Of a stretch of 64,000 nucleotides of DNA, positions 49,805 through 57,231 are shown piece after piece. The notes beneath the pieces are model-generated. The model saw only the letters and a program-made list of their open reading frames with translations, was not told where the DNA came from and made no database searches. The position numbers were made by a program, and so were the translations under genes. Where the stretch lies: contig CAZZEX010000009.1 of the NCBI GenBank assembly GCA_964653285.1, positions 1 through 64,000 on the forward strand, in the 5' to 3' direction. Position 1 is the stretch's first letter, and the number at the start of each line of letters is the position of its first letter. The stretch is from CAZZEX01 sp964653285 (lineage in GTDB: Bacteria > Chloroflexota > Anaerolineae > B4-G1).

Positions 49805-52800
49805 ATGCAAGACCCGACGTCCGATAGCCAGCCTAAAGAACAGCCCTGGTCCAGCCTTTCCATCACAGAGATAGGGCTCTCCACCCGCGCCAGAAACGTG
49901 CTGCTTGGCGCTGGTATCGACACTGTGGGGGACGCGTTGGCTGCCCTTGAGAAGGGAGACCAGGCTCTGACCAATCTAAAAGGCTTTGGTCCCAGGTCGC
50001 TTGCCGACCTCAAGAAACGTCTGCAGGAACGGGGCTTCTCCCTGCCAGTCGAGGCAATCCCACCGCTCGAGGCCCTGGGGATTACTTTAGAGAGGGAAAT
50101 GCGGGAGCTGGAAGCGCAGGAGCTGGAAATGGCCGGCGCGGCTGCAGCGACAGCCACGCTGGAGGAGAAAGCGCCAGGGGAGGCCGCTCCTGCTGCAGTG
50201 GAAGCCGTACCGGAGGAGAAAGCGCCAGAGGAGGCCGCTGCCGCTGCAGCGGGGGCCGTGCCGGGGGCGGAGACACTGGGCGAGCCGCCCTCCCTCGGCC
50301 AGCGACTCAGCGCTACGCTTGCCCAGCCTCGCGAGCGGCTCAGGATTGGGGCCTGGCTCTACGGTGTGATCGGCGTGCTAGTCATCGCCGCCCTGCTCCT
50401 GCCCCCCATCTCGCTCCCGAGACGGCTGGGCATCACCGGCTACACTACCCTCGACGCCGCAAATGGCTCCCTTTCCCACCCCGACGGGTTGACGCTGAGC
50501 GTGAATCCTGAGACTCCTACCGACCGCTTGCGCGTGCGGCTGGAATCGGTGCCGCGCCTGGAGTTCCTGGAGGGCTCAGCCGGCGCTGCCCTGCGCAAGG
50601 CGGTCGAGGCTCTGCCCAGCCACCTCGTCGTCAAGAGCCCCCTGTACCGGATCCAGGTGCACGGCAATCCCTCCCAGCCGGTGATGATTGACGTAGTGAT
50701 GCCCAACGACGCAGATCCATGGGAGACCCTCGACCTGTATGCCTGGACCGGTCAGGAGTGGGAATGGATAGGCAGTGAACTCCACACCGAGGTCGCCGAG
50801 CACGAGTTTATCCGCGCCCAGGTGACCGACGTCCCGGCTTCCCTGGTAGTCGTCCAGGCCGAGCCGACCGCGCCGACCGTCTCCACTTCCCTGGGGCCGA
50901 ACGACGATCCGGTGGCCGCTGCCGCCAGCGTGCTCGATGAGATCAACCCGACCGGGCTTCTGCTGGGCACAGATGGCAACTTCGTCGGCGACCCGGACAG
51001 TCTGCCGCAGCCGGATGAAGGGGCGGCCTACGTCGTGCTGCCCACCCTGCGCAACTGGGCCCCCGGCGCCACCGTCAACCGGGGTCTGCTTTCCGACGTG
51101 CTGACGATGCCCAAGGTTCAGCAGGCCCACATCGCCAACATCGTGCAACTGTGCACCGAAAGGGGCTTCCCCGGCGTAGAGGTGGACTACCGGGGTGTCG
51201 CGCCTGATGAGCGGGACGCCTACAGCGGCTTCATCGGCACGTTGGCCGATGCCCTGCACGCCGAGGGGCTGCGATTGAGCGTCGTCGTTGAACCCCCGAC
51301 GCCCACCGATGGTGGTTGGGATGGGGGAGGCTACGACTGGGCTAAACTTGGCGCTGCCGCCGATGCGGTCAAGGTTCTTTTCTCCGAAGACCCCGCTGCT
51401 TACATCGAGGGGGGCAAGGCCCAGCGGTTGCTCGATTGGGCCACGGCCCAGGTGGAGCGCTACAAGCTGCGCATGCTGGTCTCCTCTCTCAGCGCGGAAC
51501 GGAGCGGTGACGAGGTCAACTACATCTCGCTAGAACAGGCACTGGCTCCCTTTGGAGATGTCGTAGCCCTCGACGACGTAAGCCAGGTCACACCTGGCAA
51601 CCAGGTGGAGTTTGCTCTTTCGGGCCGGCTACTGAGCATCACGCCCCAGGAAACCGCCAGCACCTATCGCCTGGAGTACGAGGCCGACGATGGAGAGACC
51701 CACACCATCTGGCTCGGCACGGCGGCCAACCTCGCCGCCAGGTTGCACTGGGCGCAGCGTTACCACCTGGGAGGCGTCGGAGTGGCCGATATGCTCGCTC
51801 CCGGCAACGGTGCTGGCATCGTAGATGCGGTGGCAGCCTATCGTGCCGCCGCTGCCCCTCCAGCGGGTCAGGAGATGGAAGTCGTCTGGACTGTCGCCAG
51901 TACAGCGGCGACGGTAGACCAACAGGTTTCGCCCCTCACTGAGCCAGGTTACACCTGGATGGTGCTGGCCACGACCGGTACCTACACCGTCGGCGCGACG
52001 GTGGCGGGCTTTGATCACGGCTCTGTACCGATTGTCGTAGCCGAGCCAGAGCCTGTGGTCACAGAGGAGATCGCTTTCACAGAAGAGCTCACTTCCACAG
52101 AGGGGACCACTTCCACCACTGCACTGGCTACTGGTGAGGTAGAGAGCGACACGATGGAATGTCTCGACGCCTCCTACGTGGCCGACGTGACCATCCCCGA
52201 CAACACGCAATTGGACAACGGGGAGGAGTTCGAGAAGACCTGGCGCGTGCGCAACGCCGGCACCTGTGCCTGGCCTGAGGATACCGTGCTGGCCTTCGCC
52301 AGCGGCACGCAAATGGGCGCGCCGGATAACGTCGAGGTGGGTGCAGTGGAGTCCGGTGCGCAGGTGGAGGTCAGCGTGGAGATGAAGGCCCCGGCCGAGC
52401 CGGGCGTCTACAAAGGTGCCTGGCGTATGAAGACGGCGGAAGGGTCCTTCGGCACCAATCTCACGGTGGTGATCCGGGCCGGGGAGGTGGAAGAGGCACC
52501 GGCACCAGCACCGGCACCAATCAGCGGCGGCTCGTTCGAGTTGGGAGGACATGTCCGTGACTTGGGGCTCCCTTATGCCGACAAGATGCACTACGCCGGC
52601 ATGAACTGGGCCAAGGTCCAGGTACATTACGGGCAGGATGCTTCCGGCATCATCGCGGTCGCGCACGCCAACGGGTTCAAGATTCAGTTGAGCGCCCTGG
52701 GTATGCCTGGCCTGGTCACTGAGTCTGGCTTCGAACAGGACTTCGCTAACTGGGTGGCCGGGCTGGCGGCCGCCGGGGCCGACGCCATTGAGGTGTGGAA

Positions 52801-53443
52801 CGAGCCTAACATTGACCGCGAATGGCAGATTGGCCACATCAGCCCCCAGGCATACACAAACCTGCTATGTACCGCCTATAGCGCCATCAAGGCCGCGAAC
52901 GCTGGCACCGCGGTCATCAGTGCCGCGCCGTCTCCCACCGGGTACTTTGGCGGCTGCAGCCCTAACGGCTGTGATGACGCACCGTGGATGGCGGGACTGC
53001 GCGACGCGGGTGCGGCCAACTGTGCAGACTATATCGGCGCGCATCACAATGCAGGCGCCACGTCGCCCTCGGCCCGCAGTGGCCACCCAGCCGGCACTCA
53101 CCATTCTTGGTATTTCCTGCCCCAGACCGAATTGTATTACAACACGTTCGGCGGAGCGCGTAAGCTGTTCTACACAGAGATGGGCTACGCCTCGCAGGAG
53201 GGTGTACCAACGTTTTCGGATTGGTTTGGCTGGGCACGGGGCACGAACAACGCCCAGCAAGCGGCCTGGTTGGCCGAAGCTGCACAACTGAGCGTCTCGA
53301 CCGGCATGGTGCGCTGTATCATCGTCTGGAACATCGACTTCGTGCGCTATGGTGATGACCCACAGGATGGTTACGCCATCATCCGCCCGGATGGCGGTTG
53401 CCCGGCCTGCGACGCGCTCCACAATGTGCTGGGCACGCGCTGA
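49805..53443 (+). CDS. Membrane protein joining an RNA-polymerase alpha-CTD-like domain to glycosidase-like and NBR1-Ig domains
   Basis: This 1212-residue protein is a multidomain fusion. Residues 15-75 (ITEIGLSTRARNVLLGAGID, NLKGFGPRSLADLKKRL) are an alpha-CTD-like helix-hairpin-helix domain with Arg and Asn at the positions that touch DNA in E. coli alpha. An Ala/Glu/Pro repeat linker follows, then a membrane span at 182-200 (LYGVIGVLVIAALLLPP). Outside lies a GH18/YaaH-like barrel (about 380-690) with PGVEVDYRGV near 454, where the catalytic Glu is replaced by Arg. An NBR1-type Ig domain (785-893, FEKTWRVRNAGTCAW) and a clan-A glycosidase-like domain follow, with WNEPN (Glu1000) and YTEMGYA (Glu1125). 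It probably binds or cleaves cell-surface glycans. Confidence 0.75.
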   Translation: MQDPTSDSQPKEQPWSSLSITEIGLSTRARNVLLGAGIDTVGDALAALEKGDQALTNLKGFGPRSLADLKKRLQERGFSLPVEAIPPLEALGITLEREMRELEAQELEMAGAAAATATLEEKAPGEAAPAAVEAVPEEKAPEEAAAAAAGAVPGAETLGEPPSLGQRLSATLAQPRERLRIGAWLYGVIGVLVIAALLLPPISLPRRLGITGYTTLDAANGSLSHPDGLTLSVNPETPTDRLRVRLESVPRLEFLEGSAGAALRKAVEALPSHLVVKSPLYRIQVHGNPSQPVMIDVVMPNDADPWETLDLYAWTGQEWEWIGSELHTEVAEHEFIRAQVTDVPASLVVVQAEPTAPTVSTSLGPNDDPVAAAASVLDEINPTGLLLGTDGNFVGDPDSLPQPDEGAAYVVLPTLRNWAPGATVNRGLLSDVLTMPKVQQAHIANIVQLCTERGFPGVEVDYRGVAPDERDAYSGFIGTLADALHAEGLRLSVVVEPPTPTDGGWDGGGYDWAKLGAAADAVKVLFSEDPAAYIEGGKAQRLLDWATAQVERYKLRMLVSSLSAERSGDEVNYISLEQALAPFGDVVALDDVSQVTPGNQVEFALSGRLLSITPQETASTYRLEYEADDGETHTIWLGTAANLAARLHWAQRYHLGGVGVADMLAPGNGAGIVDAVAAYRAAAAPPAGQEMEVVWTVASTAATVDQQVSPLTEPGYTWMVLATTGTYTVGATVAGFDHGSVPIVVAEPEPVVTEEIAFTEELTSTEGTTSTTALATGEVESDTMECLDASYVADVTIPDNTQLDNGEEFEKTWRVRNAGTCAWPEDTVLAFASGTQMGAPDNVEVGAVESGAQVEVSVEMKAPAEPGVYKGAWRMKTAEGSFGTNLTVVIRAGEVEEAPAPAPAPISGGSFELGGHVRDLGLPYADKMHYAGMNWAKVQVHYGQDASGIIAVAHANGFKIQLSALGMPGLVTESGFEQDFANWVAGLAAAGADAIEVWNEPNIDREWQIGHISPQAYTNLLCTAYSAIKAANAGTAVISAAPSPTGYFGGCSPNGCDDAPWMAGLRDAGAANCADYIGAHHNAGATSPSARSGHPAGTHHSWYFLPQTELYYNTFGGARKLFYTEMGYASQEGVPTFSDWFGWARGTNNAQQAAWLAEAAQLSVSTGMVRCIIVWNIDFVRYGDDPQDGYAIIRPDGGCPACDALHNVLGTR

Positions 53444-53447
53444 GAGA

Positions 53448-53601
53448 ATGTCTGAAAATTCAATTCAGCGACTCAAAGTCGCATCTGGAGGGCTTTCAGC
53501 CGAGCGTCCACCTGCGTGGACGCCCTCTGTCCGCGCAGGCGGACAGCCAGCCGCAGGCTCATCAGGCGCGATTTCTAATCGCCAGCCCAATTTTCAGACA
53601 T
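53448..53601. repeat. 154-bp MITE-like element with 13-bp terminal inverted repeats and internal hairpins
   Basis: ATGTCTGAAAATT at 53448-53460 is inverted exactly at 53589-53601. Inside are consecutive dyads: GCGAC-TCAAA-GTCGC, GCGTCCAC-CTGC-GTGGACGC, GTCCGC-GCAG-GCGGAC and GCGAT-TTCT-ATCGC. The element starts five bases after the stop of the large gene. No open frame with a ribosome binding site is inside. It resembles a non-autonomous mobile or REP-type element. No target duplication is obvious. Confidence 0.75.
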
Positions 53602-53618
53602 GCGCTGAGAGGCGCACG

Positions 53619-53647
53619 TTGACCGGGACTGCAGGCTATGCTATACT
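53619..53647 (+). promoter_or_regulatory. Sigma70-type promoter of the phd-vapC operon
   Basis: TTGACC, 17 bases, TATACT, ending 23 bases before the antitoxin ATG. AGGAG lies within the leader. Confidence 0.85.
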
Positions 53648-53669
53648 TTAGCAGGAGATTAATTTCAAA

Positions 53670-53933
53670 ATGTCTACGATGGTTAATCACCTTATACATC
53701 AGGTCAGCGTAGATGAAATAGGACAAAACCTGGCGGCTTACCTTCTGCGTGTGGAGGCTGGTGAGACACTTGTTATCGTGAAAGCCGGCAGGCCAATGGC
53801 AGAACTCAGGCCTGTTACTTCAACTTCTAAGCCAGTGCGACCCTTTGGATTATGCGCCGGGGAATTTATTGTGCCAGACGGCTTTGATGATCCATTACCA
53901 GAGGACATCATTCGAGAGTTCGAGGGACGATGA
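53670..53933 (+). CDS. Phd/YefM-family antitoxin
   Basis: In this 87-residue protein QVSVDEIGQNLAAYLLRVEA followed by GETLVIVKAGRPMAELRPV is the Phd/YefM fold, which binds DNA as a dimer. Its C-terminal tail (FDDPLPEDIIREFEGR) neutralises the toxin. It overlaps the toxin gene by four bases (ATGA at 53930-53933) and is preceded by its own promoter. Confidence 0.92.
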   Translation: MSTMVNHLIHQVSVDEIGQNLAAYLLRVEAGETLVIVKAGRPMAELRPVTSTSKPVRPFGLCAGEFIVPDGFDDPLPEDIIREFEGR

Positions 53934-54322
53934 GACTCCTCTTGGATACTCATATCTTTCTCTGGTTCATCAGCGGGGATAAACGTTTGCCAGAGGGTGT
54001 GCGAGATATCATTCGTGATCTCGATAATGAAGTCTACTTGAGCGTTGTGTCACTGTGGGAGGCAATCGTCAAATACCGGCTTGGCAGGCTCCCGTTGCCT
54101 CAACCCCCAGACACCTATCTACCGATACAACGTCAAAAACACCAGATAGCCAGCTTATCCCTTGATGAAGCCAGTGTGTCTCAACTCGCTGATCTTCCGC
54201 AAATCCACCGTGACCCGTTTGACCGTATGTTGATCTGTCAGGCACTGGAACACGGTTTGACCGTTGTGACGGTGGATGCCACCATCTGCGCTTACCCTGT
54301 CCCCATCCTGGACCACGCCTAA
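53930..54322 (+). CDS. vapC: VapC-type PIN-domain toxin
   Basis: This 130-residue PIN-domain RNase has its acidic residues in LLLDTHIFLW, SLWEAIVKY, HRDPFDRMLICQAL and VVTVDATI. These bind Mg2+ and cleave RNA in VapC toxins. It is coupled to the Phd-type antitoxin by an ATGA overlap. The DTHIFLW entry places it in the branch usually paired with Phd antitoxins. Confidence 0.93.
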   Translation: MRLLLDTHIFLWFISGDKRLPEGVRDIIRDLDNEVYLSVVSLWEAIVKYRLGRLPLPQPPDTYLPIQRQKHQIASLSLDEASVSQLADLPQIHRDPFDRMLICQALEHGLTVVTVDATICAYPVPILDHA

Positions 54323-54394
54323 GGTGCGCTCGCAGCCGCCCAGGCGGGAGTTGCCCGGCCTGCGATGCGGTACTGATGACAGCGGAGGTGAGCC

Positions 54395-54574
54395 TTGGCT
54401 GAAGAAAAAGAAGTTTGGGAACCACAAGAGGCCTATGTGACCAAAGTCCTGCCCTACTACGATCGATCTATCGAGGAGCGGGATCGGCGCATCGCGGCCG
54501 AGTTACACGAACTGCGACCACTCGTCGAGGTCAACGACCGGCGGATCAGTCGTCTTTTTTCTAGTCTCCCCTAG
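54395..54574 (+). CDS. 59-residue charged protein with a TTG start
   Basis: A TTG at 54395, four bases after GGAGGTGA, opens AEEKEVWEPQEAYVTKVLPY and YDRSIEERDRRIAAELHELR, ending FSSLP at TAG 54572-54574. The ribosome binding site and the heptad-like helix (IEERDRRIAAELHEL) support a real gene. No family was recognised. It is followed by a hairpin and then by the glycosidase gene. It may be a small cytoplasmic coiled-coil protein. Confidence 0.5.
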   Translation: MAEEKEVWEPQEAYVTKVLPYYDRSIEERDRRIAAELHELRPLVEVNDRRISRLFSSLP

Positions 54575-54606
54575 CAAGAGAGACACCTGAGTCCCTGAGT
54601 TGAGAC

Positions 54607-54632
54607 GGGGGTTCGGCTGCAGCCGAGCCCCC
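54607..54632 (+). terminator. Twelve-pair hairpin upstream of the first glycosidase gene
   Basis: GGGGGTTCGGCT, loop GC, AGCCGAGCCCCC, with one G-U pair, followed by only two T. It could end the small-gene transcript or act in the leader of the gene at 54653, whose AAGGAGG site lies nine bases beyond the stem. Confidence 0.5.
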
Positions 54633-54652
54633 TTGCCCGTAAGGAGGTTACA

Positions 54653-55975
54653 ATGGGTTTCTCACACGGCAATCGAGGACTGAGCGACAAACGGCTCTAC
54701 ATCGCCGTCGCTGCCTGGCTCATCCTCGTCCTCGTCGGAGGATTCTGCACCTGGTATGGCTGGTTCGGTCCCGGCAGTGGAAGCAGCCAGCAGGCGGCGG
54801 AGGCTACGCCTACTGGTGAGGTCGCTACTCCCACCACAGAAGCGACCACCGTTCCGCCCACTCCCACGACTGCTTCTGCGCTCCCCACCGTCCCGCCAGC
54901 GGAGGAAGCCTTCGGCTACGGCATTGCTGTCCATGGCGTGGTTGGTGATGCGGATTACGCCATGGGTCAGGTGCAGAACATCGGCCTGGGCTGGGTCAAG
55001 CAGCAGGTACGCTGGGCTCACTTCGAGGGCAATCCGAGTCAGATGGACTGGAGCGGCTTCGACTGGGTAGTGGACGCCGCCAACCAGCAGGGCATCAAAG
55101 TCATGTTCAGTGTGGTGGATGCGCCCCACTGGTCGCGCACCTACTTCGACGAGAACGTAGAAGGTGCACCCCCGGATGACCTGACTCTCTTCGCTGACTT
55201 TCTGGGCCGTATGGTGGACCGCTACCAGGGCCGCATCCACGCCATCGAAATCTGGAACGAGCAGAACCTGGACCGCGAGTGGGATACCGCCGATGGGGTC
55301 AATCCTGAGAGGTACGTCGAGATGCTGCGGCTGGCTTATCAGGCCATCAAGAGCCGCGACCCCAACATCATCGTCATCAGTGGCGCACTTTCGCCTGTGG
55401 GGGCCACGGCCACCGACCCCAACAACCCAGCCCGCACCGTCTATATGGACGATTTCGATTACTTCGACCGTATGATCGCCGCTGGCTTCCTGAACTACTG
55501 TGACTGCGTGGGCGCGCACCACAATGGAATCAACATGCCCCCCAACGTAGCGTGGGATGAAGGGTACAACGACTCAACCGCGAATTTTCGTGGACCGTTC
55601 GACAATCCCGACCACAGTTGGTCCTTCAAATCCACCCTGTGGGGCTACCACGACCGCATCGTGGCTGCCGGGAGCGATAAGCCTCTGTGTGTGACGGAGT
55701 TCGGCTGGGCCTCGGCCGAGGGGTTGGGCGGCTATCCGCCGGGCTTTGAGTTCGCCCTGGATAACACGCTTGAAGAGCAGGCGCAGTGGGACGTGGAAGC
55801 ATTCCAGTTGATGCGCCAGTGGGGCTTCGTGCGGCTGGCCTTCCTCTGGAACCTCGACTACGGGCAGAAGGACGGCCTGGGTCCAACTGACCCCAATGCT
55901 CCCTACAGCCTGTTGGACTTTCAGGGCGTCGCCCGTCCGGCCTTCGGTGCCATCGGCGCGATGGAGAAACCATGA
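54653..55975 (+). CDS. Membrane-anchored clan-A glycoside-hydrolase-like protein (GH39/GH5-type)
   Basis: In this 440-residue protein a signal anchor (LYIAVAAWLILVLVGGFCTW, residues 18-40) and a Thr/Pro-rich linker place the catalytic domain outside the cell. The barrel shows WVKQQVRWAHFEG at strand 2, IEIWNEQNLDREW with the acid/base Glu203 (Gln replaces the usual Pro after NE), VGAHHNG, and LCVTEFGWAS with the nucleophile Glu349. Both catalytic Glu are therefore present. It would hydrolyse or bind a cell-surface or environmental polysaccharide. The same fold recurs in the next gene and at the C-terminus of the gene at 49805, so the three are paralogues in a cluster. Confidence 0.85.
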   Translation: MGFSHGNRGLSDKRLYIAVAAWLILVLVGGFCTWYGWFGPGSGSSQQAAEATPTGEVATPTTEATTVPPTPTTASALPTVPPAEEAFGYGIAVHGVVGDADYAMGQVQNIGLGWVKQQVRWAHFEGNPSQMDWSGFDWVVDAANQQGIKVMFSVVDAPHWSRTYFDENVEGAPPDDLTLFADFLGRMVDRYQGRIHAIEIWNEQNLDREWDTADGVNPERYVEMLRLAYQAIKSRDPNIIVISGALSPVGATATDPNNPARTVYMDDFDYFDRMIAAGFLNYCDCVGAHHNGINMPPNVAWDEGYNDSTANFRGPFDNPDHSWSFKSTLWGYHDRIVAAGSDKPLCVTEFGWASAEGLGGYPPGFEFALDNTLEEQAQWDVEAFQLMRQWGFVRLAFLWNLDYGQKDGLGPTDPNAPYSLLDFQGVARPAFGAIGAMEKP

Positions 55976-56048
55976 ACAATGAACAATGAACAATGAACCA
56001 TGAACCATGAACCATGAACCATGAACAATGAACAATGAACAATGAACA
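55972..56048 (+). repeat. Eleven-copy heptanucleotide repeat (ATGAACA/ATGAACC) between two glycosidase genes
   Basis: There are eleven perfect 7-bp units, ATGAACA three times, ATGAACC four times, ATGAACA four times. The first unit supplies the TGA stop of the upstream gene (55973-55975). Each unit is a potential ATG, and unit ten (56035) is the start of the next gene, while unit eleven begins a frame that runs only to 56281. There is no other Shine-Dalgarno near the start. Changes in copy number would alter spacing and re-initiation efficiency. Confidence 0.85.
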
Positions 56049-57231
56049 ATCCCGCTGGCGATACTGGGTTGTCAGGCTCGCACTCCTGGGCTCCGCGCTT
56101 CTGGCTGTTGGCTTTGTATTTTTGGCCCGAGGGTCTGGAATTTGGGATTTGGAATTCGGGATTTCCTCTGCCCCCCCTACTCCCACCTCTTGGCCCCGTG
56201 CACGCATGGCGTCTCCTGAGTACGGCATGCAGGCTTTCCTGTGGTGGCACGAGGAAGCGGCGAGGCGCGACTTACAGTTGATCCACAATGCTGGCTTTAC
56301 CTGGGTCAAGCAGCACGTGGGCTGGAGGGACGTTGAGGGAATTGCCAAAGGCCACTATGACTGGTATTTCACCGACCGCATCGTCGCCGATGCAGAGCAA
56401 TTGGGCCTGAACGTACTCTTTCGCCTCGATCGTGAGCCGGTGTGGGCTGTGCCGCCTGAGGGGACAACCTCCGACAACGGCCCCCCGGAGAACCCACAGG
56501 ACTTCGGCGACTTCTGCCACGCCCTGGCCGACCGATACCGAGGGCGAGTGAGGGCTTACCAGGTGTGGAATGAGCCTAACCTGGCCCGCGAGTGGGGAGG
56601 ATGGACACCTGACCCGGCTGAGTACGTCGAGCTGCTGCGCGCGTGTTACATCGGCGTCAAGACCGCCGACCCGGACGCGCTGGTCATCTCGGCCGGGCTG
56701 GCACCAACGGGCAACGGCCCGCCCGAGGCTATCCCCGATGTGGATTGCCTGATCGGGATGTACGAGGCTGGGGCAGCGCCGTACTTTGACTTGCTGGGAG
56801 TCAACGCCCCCGGCTTCAAGGCCGCGCCTGAGGTTTCCCCCGACGAGGCTGCTGCTACGCCTGAGTACGGCGGACAGCGTTTCTTCTGCTTCCGTCGCGT
56901 CGAGGACGCACGCGAGATTATGCTGCGCTACGGCGACGGCGACAAGCAGGTAGCAGTGCTGGAGATAGGTTGGACCACCGATCCGCGCCCGAATTCACCG
57001 TATCACTGGCACGCCGTCACCGAAGAGCAGCAAGCCGACTACCTGGTGCGAGCCTTCCGCTACGCCAGGGAGCATTGGTCTCCCTGGGTCGGACTGATGA
57101 CAGTAATCTCCATCGCCGACCCCCGCTGGACTGAGGAGGACGAACAGTACTGGTGGGCCATCACCGAGATGGGCTGGCCCGAGACCCATGTGCGTCCGGC
57201 CTACGAGGCGCTGCGCGAGATGGAGAAGTGA
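56035..57231 (+). CDS. Membrane-anchored clan-A glycoside-hydrolase-like protein
   Basis: This 398-residue paralogue of the upstream gene has a signal anchor (WVVRLALLGSALLAVGFVFL) and a barrel with WVKQHVGWRDVEG, YQVWNEPNLAREW (acid/base Glu180) and VAVLEIGWTTDPR (nucleophile Glu310). The part SGIWDLEFGISS, directly after the anchor, is encoded by a GAATTTGGGATTTGG-type repeat inserted in frame. Translation begins within the heptanucleotide repeat. The stop overlaps the GT39 start as GTGA, so export of glycan precursors and glycan turnover may be linked. Confidence 0.82.
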   Translation: MNNEQSRWRYWVVRLALLGSALLAVGFVFLARGSGIWDLEFGISSAPPTPTSWPRARMASPEYGMQAFLWWHEEAARRDLQLIHNAGFTWVKQHVGWRDVEGIAKGHYDWYFTDRIVADAEQLGLNVLFRLDREPVWAVPPEGTTSDNGPPENPQDFGDFCHALADRYRGRVRAYQVWNEPNLAREWGGWTPDPAEYVELLRACYIGVKTADPDALVISAGLAPTGNGPPEAIPDVDCLIGMYEAGAAPYFDLLGVNAPGFKAAPEVSPDEAAATPEYGGQRFFCFRRVEDAREIMLRYGDGDKQVAVLEIGWTTDPRPNSPYHWHAVTEEQQADYLVRAFRYAREHWSPWVGLMTVISIADPRWTEEDEQYWWAITEMGWPETHVRPAYEALREMEK

